From: an uncultured Lutibacter sp.
GTDB taxonomy: Bacteria > Bacteroidota > Bacteroidia > Flavobacteriales > Flavobacteriaceae
Reading direction: 5' to 3'
Assembly (NCBI RefSeq): GCF_947493565.1
Contig: NZ_CANLRG010000013.1
Location: 1-60,738 of the forward strand
DNA length: 60,738 nt
The stretch's first letter is position 1, and every line of letters starts with the position of its first letter. Shown in pieces: positions 48,520 to 56,347 of this stretch. The notes under the pieces were generated by a model. It was not told the origin of the DNA, searched no databases, and saw only the letters and a list, made by a program, of their open reading frames with translations. A program made the translations under genes and the position numbers.

Positions 48520-48535
48520 AACCTATGCAATATTT

Positions 48536-48570
48536 AGTACTGACATAGTACCAGTACCACAAAGAGTACC
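48536..48570. repeat. AGTACC iteron-like cluster upstream of the HTH gene
   Basis: AGTACT at 48536 and AGTACC at 48547, 48553 and 48565 (spacings 11, 6 and 12 bp) lie in the 98-bp gap before the HTH gene. Regular spacing suggests binding by the HTH protein or the RepA-like ATPase. Function unproven. Confidence 0.4.
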
Positions 48571-48617
48571 AAACATATAGAAATATTTTTGACCTAAGAA
48601 TTTAAAGAATATAGGTC

Positions 48618-48902
48618 ATGAAAAACAGTATTATACTTCAAGAGCTTACAGTTGAAGAACTAAAAGAACTAATAGGCTCAACAGTAAAGAAAAATGTAGC
48701 TGAACTTCACAAGGAGCTACAATCCAAAAAATTTACTGAGGAACTGCTCACCAGGGATGCAGCGTGTAAGTTTCTTAAAATCGATAGTTCCACACTTTGG
48801 AGTTGGACAAAAAAAGGCAAGGTAAAAGCTTATGGCATAGGTGCAAGACGCTATTATAAGCGTAGTGAGTTGTTGGAATGTCTAACCTTATTAAAAAAAT
48901 AA
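48618..48902 (+). CDS. Helix-turn-helix protein, excisionase-like
   Basis: A 94-residue protein. The C-terminal half is a MerR/excisionase-type winged helix (LTRDAACKFLKIDSSTLWSWTKKGKVKAYGIGARRYYKRSELLE). The N-terminal half is a short helical arm. Such proteins sit before the RepA-like ATPase in many Bacteroidota mobile elements, where they direct excision or control replication genes. The next gene follows 4 bp later. Confidence 0.85.
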   Translation: MKNSIILQELTVEELKELIGSTVKKNVAELHKELQSKKFTEELLTRDAACKFLKIDSSTLWSWTKKGKVKAYGIGARRYYKRSELLECLTLLKK

Positions 48903-48906
48903 GGCT

Positions 48907-49968
48907 ATGGACACATCTATTAAAAACAAATATCTGGAACTAGCAGAAAAACTGAGAATTAGCCAAGATGAAGAATTTGCTAAGCCTCAAATTGCATTAA
49001 AGCAAGAAAACTTGAAATCTGATGGCTTTACAACTACAGGTACTTTAGGCAACTTCAGTGTTGTAATTGGTAAAGCTAAAAGTAGAAAAACTTTTTACAC
49101 AGGTATATTAGTTTCAGCTGCAATAAATAACGATTTAATATTTGGCAGATACAAAGGTGAATTACCAAAAGAACAAAGTAACGTAGTATATTTCGATACA
49201 GAACAAGGTAAGCATCACGTACAAAAAGCTCAACACCGCATTTGCAGTCTAGCCAAAAAAGATAAATCGAAAAATCTACATGTTTACCATTTACGTGCAT
49301 TAAATCCTAGTGAACGGTTAAAAGTTATAGAAGCAGTAATATATGAAAACGACAACATAGGATTGGTTGTTATTGATGGAATTAGAGATCTAGTAACATC
49401 TATAAATGACGAAGAGCAAGCTACTAATATTTCAAGTAAGTTGTTAAAATGGTCGGAAGAGCGAAACATACATATTATTGTCGTATTGCATCAAAACAAA
49501 GGTAATGACTATGCTAGAGGGCATTTAGGCTCAGAATTAATCCACAAAGCTGAACTAGTAATTTCTGTTACAAAGCAAAAAGAAAATGAAGACATTTCAA
49601 TTGTTAAACCTGAATATTCCAGGGATATAGAGCCTGAACCATTTGCGTTTACAATAATTGATGGACTACCGAGTGCTGTAGATAATTTTGTTGAAAAAAC
49701 AGTAAACAGGAGTAGTAAAATAAAGCTAGTTCATTTGCAGGATGAAGCCAAGAAAAAGCTACTAAAAGAGGTTTTTAGCAATAAAAACAGTTTTACTTAT
49801 AGTGCACTTGTAAAACAAATAAAAGGTTCATTTAGCAAGCTTTTTAAAAAGCTAGTAGGTGATAATCAAGCCAAATATTTTATTACAGAATGTAAAAAAT
49901 ATGGCTGGATTAATCAAAAAACACCAAAAGGAGAGTACACACTTTCATCTTCAATGGATCCACCTTAG
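48907..49968 (+). CDS. RepA-like AAA_25 ATPase
   Basis: A 353-residue RecA-fold ATPase. The Walker A motif is atypical, GKAKSRKTFYTG, where GxxxxGKS would be usual; this variant is common in element RepA-like proteins. Then come VVYFDTEQGKHHVQKAQHRI, a Walker B-like LVVIDGIRDLVTS, and a hexamer-type strand IIVVLHQNKGNDYARGHLGSEL. The C-terminus looks like a small helical DNA-binding region. A replication-initiation or helicase-loading role for the element is inferred. Confidence 0.82.
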   Translation: MDTSIKNKYLELAEKLRISQDEEFAKPQIALKQENLKSDGFTTTGTLGNFSVVIGKAKSRKTFYTGILVSAAINNDLIFGRYKGELPKEQSNVVYFDTEQGKHHVQKAQHRICSLAKKDKSKNLHVYHLRALNPSERLKVIEAVIYENDNIGLVVIDGIRDLVTSINDEEQATNISSKLLKWSEERNIHIIVVLHQNKGNDYARGHLGSELIHKAELVISVTKQKENEDISIVKPEYSRDIEPEPFAFTIIDGLPSAVDNFVEKTVNRSSKIKLVHLQDEAKKKLLKEVFSNKNSFTYSALVKQIKGSFSKLFKKLVGDNQAKYFITECKKYGWINQKTPKGEYTLSSSMDPP

Positions 49969-49980
49969 GTTTAGGTTTAT

Positions 49981-50023
49981 CGGTTTAGTTTAGCGTGTAT
50001 ATATACACGCATAAACTAAACCG
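49981..50023. repeat. 43-bp near-perfect palindrome with flanking GGTTTA repeats
   Basis: Arms CGGTTTAGTTTA (49981-49992) and its complement (50012-50023) enclose the self-complementary GCGTGTATATATACACGC plus a single unpaired A. Direct GGTTTA repeats stand at 49968, 49974, 49982 and 50034. It begins 12 bp after the RepA-like stop. It could be an origin or nicking site, or a strong terminator; there is no T run, which favours a DNA-level role. Confidence 0.65.
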
Positions 50024-50080
50024 ACAGACGATAGGTTTAAACTAATAATTTAAGTGAAAAATATTAAAAATATAAGAATT

Positions 50081-50569
50081 ATGAAATACGAAAAAGCAAT
50101 CATAATTGCAGAAAAAATTAAAAAACAATTAGCTCCACATTGCGAGCGTATAGAAATAGCAGGAAGCATTAGACGTAAAAAACCTAATGTTGGAGACATT
50201 GAAATAGTTGCAATACCAAAACCCTACGATGTGGGATTATTTGAAAGTGGCATAGCAACAGTTGTGAAGAAATGGGAAAAAGTTAAAGGTGAATTGCCTT
50301 GTAAATATACTCAGCGAATATTACCTGAAGGAATTAAACTCGATTTATTTTTTGCTGAGCGTGATAATTGGGGTAACATTTTTGCATTAAGAACAGGTAG
50401 TGCATCCTATTCACATTTAGAACTAGCCTCAAGATGGCGTTCAATGGGATATAATAGTGAAGGTGGCTATCTTTTCAGAGATGGAGAACGAATAGCTGTT
50501 GGTGAAGAAGAAGATTTGTTCAAATTATTACATATGCCATATGTACCACCTGAGAAACGAAATTATTAA
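50081..50569 (+). CDS. Stand-alone DNA polymerase beta-type nucleotidyltransferase
   Basis: A 162-residue protein from the ATG at 50081; an in-frame GTG at 50054 would add nine residues. The palm motif GSIRRKKPNVGDIEIVAIPK carries the GS and DxE-type metal ligands, and KLDLFFAERDNWG supplies the third acidic residue. The C-terminal part (GSASYSHLELASRW, then EEEDLFKLLHMPYVPPEKR) matches the PolX thumb region. The HhH/lyase and PHP domains of full PolX are missing. It is the last gene of the integrated element; its role is unknown. Confidence 0.85.
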   Translation: MKYEKAIIIAEKIKKQLAPHCERIEIAGSIRRKKPNVGDIEIVAIPKPYDVGLFESGIATVVKKWEKVKGELPCKYTQRILPEGIKLDLFFAERDNWGNIFALRTGSASYSHLELASRWRSMGYNSEGGYLFRDGERIAVGEEEDLFKLLHMPYVPPEKRNY

Positions 50570-51283
50570 TTTTTATAAAAATTCTATCTGAAGGAGGATT
50601 AATGCAGATTTTGATTATTATTAAGTTCTCCAGGGATAGCATAAAAATATTGTGCAAAGGATTGTTTAATTCTAACTTTTTAAGTTAAAATGTAAAATTC
50701 ACTTAATAAATGAGAAACCAGGGGTATCCAAATAAAACCATTTTCATTATATTTTACAGTTTTTGATGTTTTAGGTATATAGTAATAATATAGCATTAAC
50801 AGCTTCTCTGGAGCTTATTCCAACTAGTTGCTGAAAATAATGAACAATTAAAAAAATTAACTTTTAAAATTATAATTAAATTTACTAAAGAGAAAGAGGT
50901 GCTATATATATAACACAATTTTACATCTTTTCTATTAGGAGTGTATAAAAAGTAATTATAATTCTGAAAATAATTTGAATTAATAATTAACTAAATACTC
51001 TCTATAGAAAAATCCAAATTAGTTTGAAGACATGTAATGTACTTTAGATAGACATAACATTATCTTTCTTAATTTAAAATAATTCTAAACTTTCATATTA
51101 ATATTTTTCTTAATTTTAAAATAGTTAAAAAATTGCTTTTTTAAACACTACTATTTTATAAAAGGAAAAGTTGTTAAAACAAGTAATTTTTTAATAATTT
51201 GAAATCCAATAAACAAAATACAAACATACGTTTATCCGGAAATTATTAACCTAAAAACAGTTATATTTGTTTGAATATAACAA
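50570..51283. other. 714-bp region without a recognisable gene
   Basis: Very A+T-rich, with stops in all frames. It contains the candidate right attachment repeat (51003-51015) and an 8-bp hairpin (GTTATATT/AATATAAC, 51260-51281) just before the first cassette junction. No attC-like fold was found upstream of the 51284 GTT, so the array appears to start here. Confidence 0.6.
51003..51015. repeat. Candidate right attachment site
   Basis: TATAGAAAAATCC, identical to 46249-46261. It lies 434 bp after the last element gene and 268 bp before the first cassette junction. Confidence 0.45.
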
Positions 51284-51293
51284 GTTGGGCACA
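51284..51293 (+). repeat. Cassette 1 junction (first GTT of the array)
   Basis: GTTGGGCACA is the exact complement of TGTGCCCAAC at 53961-53970, the end of the same cassette. Its upstream side has no matching attC arm, so it marks the array start and could be an attI-like position. Confidence 0.7.
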
Positions 51294-51339
51294 ATGTGAA
51301 CAAAATTCGTTAAAATTAGATTGTTCCATATTTTTGGAC

Positions 51340-51347
51340 TAAATTTG
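51340..51347 (+). promoter_or_regulatory. -7 promoter box for the methyltransferase gene
   Basis: TAAATTTG fits TAnnTTTG, with an ATTG 16 bp upstream (51320-51323) as a possible -33 element. It ends 23 bp before the ATG at 51371, so the cassette carries its own promoter. Confidence 0.55.
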
Positions 51348-51370
51348 TCCTAAATTATTTGTCGAAAAAT

Positions 51371-52864
51371 ATGGTAACAACTTTTGGAGAATATATAAAG
51401 CAGCGAAGAACGGAATTAGGATTTCCTATGAGGAAAGTTGCTTCACATTTAGATATTGACACTTCTACTTACGGAAAAATTGAACGAGAAGAAAGAACTT
51501 TATCTAGTGAATTAATGCCGAATTTGGCTGAAATCCTCGAAACAGAATATAAAGAATTACTTAATCATTATCACTCAACAAAAGTAATTCAACAACTTAA
51601 AGATTATTCAGACTACAAAGACGTTTTAAATATTGTAAATGAACAATTAGAACTCTATATTTCTAATCAAATTAGACTTTCATTTCAAAAAAAGTGGACT
51701 GAAAAAGAATTTGAATTTCCGAATCGAACAACAAAAGTTGCAACCTTGTTTTCTGGAATTGGAGCAATAGAATATGCTTTTAAACGCTTAAACTTAAATA
51801 CTGAAATTGTCTTTGCAAGCGATATTGACAAGTTTGCAAAGCAAAGCTATTTTGAAAATTACGACATAGACGAATCACGTTGGTACAATGACGTAAAAGA
51901 CGTAAACGGTAAAAAATACAAAGGAGAAATTGACATTTTAGTTGGAGGAAGTCCTTGTCAATCATTTTCAATGGTTGGAAAACGAAAAGGATTAAAAGAT
52001 ACAAGAGGTACGCTTTTCTATGAATTTGCAAGAATCGTAAAAGAAAGTCAACCAAAAGTGTTCATTTTTGAAAATGTAAAAGGCTTAATCAACCACGACA
52101 AAGGAAATACGTTTGAAACAATCAAAGCAACGTTTGACGAACTTGGTTATCGTTATTTTTACCAAGTTTTAAACGCAAAAGATTACGGAATGCCACAACA
52201 CAGAGAACGCATTTTTGTAATTGGATTTAAAGACAAATCAATAGATTTTGAATTTCCAGAGCCAATTCAATTAGAACACAAAATGCAAGATTTTCTTGAA
52301 GATTACACCGATAGCAAGTATTATCTAAAAGAAAAAGGTGTAAAATTCGTTACAAGCACAAAAAATCGTAAAAAGCGTTACACTCAAATTAATGGCGAAA
52401 TTGCACTTTGTCAAAAAGCAAATCAGCAATTTAATTGGCACGGAGATTTCGTTTATGAAAACCAAAACGAACAAGAATTTGACGAATTTATTTTTGACGT
52501 AAACGCAGTTGAAGAAAAGTATTATTTATCGGATAAGGTTAAAAAATATGTGCTTTCAGAAGGTACAAAAAACTTTAAAACGAGAATTAAAACCGATTTA
52601 GAAGTAGCTCGTCCTCTACTTCAATCAATGCACAAAATGCATAGAGCTGGAGTTGATAATTATGTTACTCATAACAAAGGTAGAATACGAAAATTAACAC
52701 CTAAAGAGTGCTTGCGTTTAATGGGCTTTAGAGACGATTTTAAACAAATCGTTAGTGATACACAAATGTATCGACAAGCAGGAAATAGTATCGTAGTTGA
52801 TGTACTAATTGCTATTTTAAAACAAATGGATATTACAAAATTTGCAGACCCAATCAATGAATAA
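51371..52864 (+). CDS. HTH-fused C5 cytosine DNA methyltransferase
   Basis: A 497-residue protein from the ATG at 51371; an in-frame TTG at 51359 is an alternative start. An N-terminal XRE-type helix-turn-helix (about residues 4-65, IKQRRTELGFPMRKVASHLDI) is fused to a C5 methyltransferase. Motif I is LFSGIGAIEYAF, motif IV GGSPCQSFSMVG with catalytic Cys196, motif VI FENVKGL, motif VIII QHRERIFVIGF and motif X QAGNSIVVDVL. It methylates DNA to protect against the nuclease encoded next and may repress its own promoter. First gene of cassette 1; overlaps the nuclease gene by 8 bp. Confidence 0.95.
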   Translation: MVTTFGEYIKQRRTELGFPMRKVASHLDIDTSTYGKIEREERTLSSELMPNLAEILETEYKELLNHYHSTKVIQQLKDYSDYKDVLNIVNEQLELYISNQIRLSFQKKWTEKEFEFPNRTTKVATLFSGIGAIEYAFKRLNLNTEIVFASDIDKFAKQSYFENYDIDESRWYNDVKDVNGKKYKGEIDILVGGSPCQSFSMVGKRKGLKDTRGTLFYEFARIVKESQPKVFIFENVKGLINHDKGNTFETIKATFDELGYRYFYQVLNAKDYGMPQHRERIFVIGFKDKSIDFEFPEPIQLEHKMQDFLEDYTDSKYYLKEKGVKFVTSTKNRKKRYTQINGEIALCQKANQQFNWHGDFVYENQNEQEFDEFIFDVNAVEEKYYLSDKVKKYVLSEGTKNFKTRIKTDLEVARPLLQSMHKMHRAGVDNYVTHNKGRIRKLTPKECLRLMGFRDDFKQIVSDTQMYRQAGNSIVVDVLIAILKQMDITKFADPINE

Positions 52865-53954
52865 TTTTCAAAAAATAAAAATAGACGGAAACGAGTATTT
52901 TATAATTGACTCGATTCAGAATTTAAGAGCAGAAGACAGTTTTATATTCAGAAAGAATAAATTGACAATGTTCAAGGGTAATGGAGAATCAAGAAAATAT
53001 GTAGGTAGTTACACAGGTTTGAGCGGAGAAAGATTAAGCGATTTTTTTGAATATAATGATTGGGGAAAAGGAAAAGAAAACGGCAAACGAGTTTATACTC
53101 AAATTCAAGAAAAATGCTTTTTCAGTAAATCCAATTTATTAAAATATCTTTATGATGCTCGTATAGAATATCAGAAACAAGAACAAGTTTACAAATTTGA
53201 TATAGCAGAATTTTACAATGAACACGTTGAAAAAGTGAATAACTTGGAAAGTGATAAAATTTTCTTTTCAATTTATGATGTTTCAGATTTTGTTAGCAAC
53301 AAATTAAACAGAGGTTACATTCGGTCTGATAGCGATATTTGGGACATTTGGCGAAAATTAGTTTTGCCAAAAATTAGCTATTTATCAATCTTAAAACTAA
53401 TTCCAGTAAATGGTCAAGAACAAAATATAACACCACTTTACTATTTTAGGATTCTTTTAGACTATCAATTTAGGTCTATTGTTCACCCAAAATTATCAAC
53501 TTCAACGACTGAAATTGTTGTTAAAGAAAAAGCACAGCGAGTTACAAAAAAGACACCTTCAAGAGAAGGTCAACAACAATACAGAAAGAAAGTAATTGAA
53601 CATATGCCACAATGTCCGTTTACAAAAATTTCAGACGAAAGACTTTTAATTGCAAGTCATATAAAGCCTTATAGAGCTTGTATCAATGAAGATAAAGTAA
53701 GTGAGGCAATTGACTATTATAATGGTTTAGCATTATCGCCAACTTATGATAAGCTATTTGACCAAGGCTATATCACTTTTACAGACAATGGACAATTAAT
53801 TTGTGGAACTCAATTAACAGCTTACACTTGGGAAAGGCTAAACATAAACCCAAACGCAAAGAATGTTATGAGAATTTATCCCGAAAAACGAGAGGATTAC
53901 TTGGAATATCATAGGCAAAATGTATTTCAAGATGACATTAACGATTTGATATAA
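52857..53954 (+). CDS. HNH restriction endonuclease partner of the methyltransferase
   Basis: A 365-residue protein from the ATG at 52857, inside the end of the methyltransferase gene. The C-terminal third has an HNH-type nuclease core: CPFTKISDERLLIASHIKPYRA, then YYNGLALSPTYDKLFDQGYI. The N-terminal part is not recognised and probably reads the target sequence. With the upstream gene it forms a type II-like restriction-modification pair. Recognition sequence unknown. The stop lies 7 bp before the cassette's attC. Confidence 0.87.
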   Translation: MNNFQKIKIDGNEYFIIDSIQNLRAEDSFIFRKNKLTMFKGNGESRKYVGSYTGLSGERLSDFFEYNDWGKGKENGKRVYTQIQEKCFFSKSNLLKYLYDARIEYQKQEQVYKFDIAEFYNEHVEKVNNLESDKIFFSIYDVSDFVSNKLNRGYIRSDSDIWDIWRKLVLPKISYLSILKLIPVNGQEQNITPLYYFRILLDYQFRSIVHPKLSTSTTEIVVKEKAQRVTKKTPSREGQQQYRKKVIEHMPQCPFTKISDERLLIASHIKPYRACINEDKVSEAIDYYNGLALSPTYDKLFDQGYITFTDNGQLICGTQLTAYTWERLNINPNAKNVMRIYPEKREDYLEYHRQNVFQDDINDLI

Positions 53955-53960
53955 AAACAC

Positions 53961-54098
53961 TGTGCCCAACAATGTGTATAAGTAATAGCGGTTTAAGTGA
54001 TAAAATTAAAGTATAAACATAAAACAAAGGTCAGTGCAAAACCGAAAGTTTCGTGAGTAGAAATCCGCTACTACTCATACACCAAACCGTTAGCAAAT
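53961..54098. repeat. attC-like site 1
   Basis: 138 bp. Left arm TGTGCCCAAC, spacer AAT, stem GTGTATAAGTAATAGCGG (53974-53991), loop, stem CCGCTACTACTCATACAC (54065-54082), spacer CAAACC, then GTTAGCAAAT of cassette 2. The 18-bp stem has A-C mismatches at stem positions 7 and 12 only. Left and right outer arms pair only at AAC/GTT, because they belong to different cassettes. Confidence 0.85.
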
Positions 54099-54408
54099 AT
54101 TGTCCTCACTCAAACCTAGAAAAATAGCGAATTAAAACTAATAGATTTTTATCACAAAAAAGGAATTTCAAAATGCTGAACACTCTCTCGCTCGTGAAAT
54201 TTTGCGTGGGAATTTTCTCAAATGTGAAATTAGAAAACGTGAGAATTTACTTAAACTCGAAAAACCAAAATTGCGGAATTTCCAATCAATCGTGAAATTT
54301 AGCAAGTATGAGGTTTTGAGTAGAAAATGAAAAATATAAATTGCGGAATTCTTACTCAAAAGCTGAATTTAGGAATTTAATTAATGAACAAAGGAGAATA
54401 AAAAAAAC
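54099..54408 (+). other. Cassette 2 body with no convincing gene
   Basis: About 310 bp between attC sites 1 and 2. The longest rightward ATG frame (54173-54295, 40 codons) has no recognisable features. The body has repeated short motifs (GTGAAATT three times; AAATTGCGGAATT twice). It may carry a small RNA or promoter, or be an ORF-less cassette. Confidence 0.55.
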
Positions 54409-54546
54409 ATTTGCTAACACCGCATAAAAAAAATTGCTAAATTGTGCTTCATCAAAGTTGTTGCATTTTTGCACACTTCTGAATTTCCGTTGGAAATTCC
54501 TCGTGCACAAAAACGCAACTCTTTTTATACAACCACGTTATGCGTA
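54409..54546. repeat. attC-like site 2
   Basis: 138 bp. Left arm ATTTGCTAAC is the exact complement of GTTAGCAAAT at the start of cassette 2. Then spacer ACC, stem GCATAAAAAAAATTGC, loop with nested hairpin GAATTTCC/GGAAATTC, stem GCAACTCTTTTTATAC, spacer AACCAC and GTTATGCGTA of cassette 3. Confidence 0.85.
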
Positions 54547-54659
54547 AACGGAAAAAACCAACCTGATAAAACTTAAATTATTCCCAATTATATATATTTT
54601 AACTTTTTTAAACTCACATTTTATTACTATTGACAGATAAATAATAATTAAAAAATTGT

Positions 54660-55475
54660 ATGAAAAATATTTTGCCATTAATGTCTCTTCTTTTAATCAA
54701 CTTTCTAGGATACTCACAAGAAATTAAAATGAGTGGTCAAATCATCGATTCCGAAACAAAAAAACCGATTGAATTTGTAAATATTGGAATCCTAAATAAG
54801 AATTTAGGAACTGTATCTGATTTACAAGGAAAATTTAATTTTAATACTTCTAAAGAATATATTAAAGACAGTATTACAATTAGTCACATAAATTACCAGT
54901 CTGTTAAAATTCCTGTTTTAGCAATTAAAAATCAAATTGTTCTGTTAGATCCGAGAACAAATGAACTCTCAGAAATAATTGTAACAAATAGAAAAAAAAG
55001 TTCAAGAAAGATTGGTGTTAAAACATATAACCCTCTACTTTGGCTTGGTGGAATTTCTAAGAATAATGATATTATTGAAAATGCTCAAAGAATAAATATC
55101 CCTAATAAATCCGTAAGAGTAAAATTTGTGAATATTTATCTAAGAAAAGGATTTGAATCAGACAGTACATTTGTGAGAATAAATTTCTATAAAAACAAGA
55201 ATGATGAGCCTGGAGATAGAATAATTTTTCAAAATATAATTCAGAAAAAAAAGATAGAAACTGGTTGGCTTCAAATTGATTTAACTCACGATTCCATTTA
55301 TCTTGACGAAGATTTTTTTATTGGAGTTGAGTTTATGCCAAATTTTGAAAAATCTCAAGATGTTTATATTGGAGCAATTTTGACTAAAGGAAAAGGATTC
55401 TCACGGAGAAGTAGTCAAGGAAAATGGAATAAATTACAAGGAGCTTCAACGATAAATGTTGAAATTGAATATTGA
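54660..55475 (+). CDS. Exported protein with carboxypeptidase-regulatory-like domain
   Basis: A 271-residue protein with a signal peptide ending LGYSQ. A CarboxypepD_reg-like beta-sandwich follows (about residues 23-100: GQIIDSETKKPIEFVNIGI, then GTVSDLQGKFNF). A second part of unknown fold contains FVRINFYKNKNDEPGDRIIF. Proteins of this kind occur widely in Bacteroidota and their roles are mostly unknown. It is the only gene of cassette 3; its stop is 9 bp before attC site 3. Confidence 0.85.
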   Translation: MKNILPLMSLLLINFLGYSQEIKMSGQIIDSETKKPIEFVNIGILNKNLGTVSDLQGKFNFNTSKEYIKDSITISHINYQSVKIPVLAIKNQIVLLDPRTNELSEIIVTNRKKSSRKIGVKTYNPLLWLGGISKNNDIIENAQRINIPNKSVRVKFVNIYLRKGFESDSTFVRINFYKNKNDEPGDRIIFQNIIQKKKIETGWLQIDLTHDSIYLDEDFFIGVEFMPNFEKSQDVYIGAILTKGKGFSRRSSQGKWNKLQGASTINVEIEY

Positions 55476-55483
55476 GAAAAGTC

Positions 55484-55620
55484 TACGCATAACAACGCAC
55501 ATAAAAAATTGCTTAATTCGAAAAAGTATGATATTTACAATAAATAAAAATACTAATTTTAAACATCGGAAAATTGTGGTTTCAAATCCGCAACTTTTCA
55601 TGTCCAAACCGTTACCCAAC
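55484..55620. repeat. attC-like site 3
   Basis: 137 bp. Left arm TACGCATAAC complements GTTATGCGTA at the start of cassette 3. Spacer AAC, stem GCACATAAAAAATTGC, loop, stem GCAACTTTTCATGTCC, spacer CAAACC, then GTTACCCAAC of cassette 4. Mismatches at stem positions 2, 7 and 12. Confidence 0.85.
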
Positions 55621-55627
55621 ATAGGAA

Positions 55628-56347
55628 TTGAAAACTTACAGACGAAATAATAAACAACTGAAATCGATATTAAAAGAAAATCTATTGGTTTTAATATTGT
55701 TGATAATTTTTGGTCCTCTATATGTTGGATTTAAAAATGGAAAAATTTATGAGTCAGACTCATTATTGATTATTATTTTTATTGGAGTAGTTGCAGTTAT
55801 GAATATTCCTGCTTTTATTTTATACCTCAATTATTACTTTGAGAATAAAAACACAGAATTTCAGATTGATACAAATAATGGAATTATAAAAATCGTGAAA
55901 AATGGGATTATAAAAGAATATGAAATTAACCAAATAGAAAAATCCACTTATAATTTAGGAATTTATTATAAAAACGCTATTGACAAAGGAATGAGAATAC
56001 CAATGACAATTTCTAATTTAGGTTATTGGGATTTGAAATTCAAAAATGGAGATAGATATTATTTGACAAATCTATTACACGATTTTTTATTAGAAAATCC
56101 AATAATTAAAAACACTAAATATCGATTTAGATTTTATCAATACATTGACAAATCCGACACTTATAAAACTGCCGAATTAAAAAGAGTTCGAGAAAAAAGT
56201 TTGATTGAAAAATTTGTTGAACAATATGATAATAAATCAGAAAAACAATTGAAAGATATTTTAGATAATAAGAAACATTATCAGATTGAGGCAGTTAAAG
56301 CAGCTGAAATAGTTCTGAATAAAAAAACGTTGGGTAACACCTCATAA
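55628..56347 (+). CDS. Membrane protein of unknown function (cassette 4)
   Basis: A 239-residue frame with a TTG start at 55628, only 17 bp inside the cassette. An in-frame stop lies just upstream and no better ATG occurs before the first helix. Two membrane helices (LLVLILLIIFGPLYVGF and LLIIIFIGVVAVMNIPAFIL) precede a soluble beta-rich part (KIVKNGIIKEYEINQIEKS) and a helical tail. The stop codon lies inside attC site 4, so the last residues are encoded by the recombination site. I do not recognise the family. Confidence 0.72.
   Translation: MKTYRRNNKQLKSILKENLLVLILLIIFGPLYVGFKNGKIYESDSLLIIIFIGVVAVMNIPAFILYLNYYFENKNTEFQIDTNNGIIKIVKNGIIKEYEINQIEKSTYNLGIYYKNAIDKGMRIPMTISNLGYWDLKFKNGDRYYLTNLLHDFLLENPIIKNTKYRFRFYQYIDKSDTYKTAELKRVREKSLIEKFVEQYDNKSEKQLKDILDNKKHYQIEAVKAAEIVLNKKTLGNTS

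Larger units (their letters stand above)
46249..51015. mobile_element. Small integrated element with tyrosine recombinase and RepA-like ATPase
   Basis: About 4.8 kb flanked by the 13-bp direct repeat TATAGAAAAATCC (46249-46261 and 51003-51015). The left copy begins just after the DUF502 stop. Genes, all rightward: recombinase, unknown 260-residue protein, HTH protein, AAA ATPase, polymerase-beta-like nucleotidyltransferase. This is the layout of a small mobilisable or satellite-type element of Bacteroidota. No relaxase, capsid or transfer gene is present. The borders are proposed from the repeat and gene content only. Confidence 0.6.

Noticed and set aside
50820..50920. A short frame reading QLVAENNEQLKKLTFKI
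   Set aside because: It hints at a transposase-like coiled coil but is about 40 codons without a start, too short to call a remnant.
51260..51281. The hairpin before cassette 1 as another attC-like site
   Set aside because: Its 8-bp stem and spacing (9 and 2 bases to AAC and GTT) do not fit the AAC-N3...N6-GTT layout shared by the seven other sites.
54168..54359. A 63-codon leftward frame in cassette 2
   Set aside because: It points against all other cassette genes and has no start context, signal or known motif; I treat the cassette as having no convincing gene.
55456..55650. A 64-codon rightward frame
   Set aside because: It runs through attC-like site 3 from the end of one cassette to the start of the next, so it is a by-product of the repeat.
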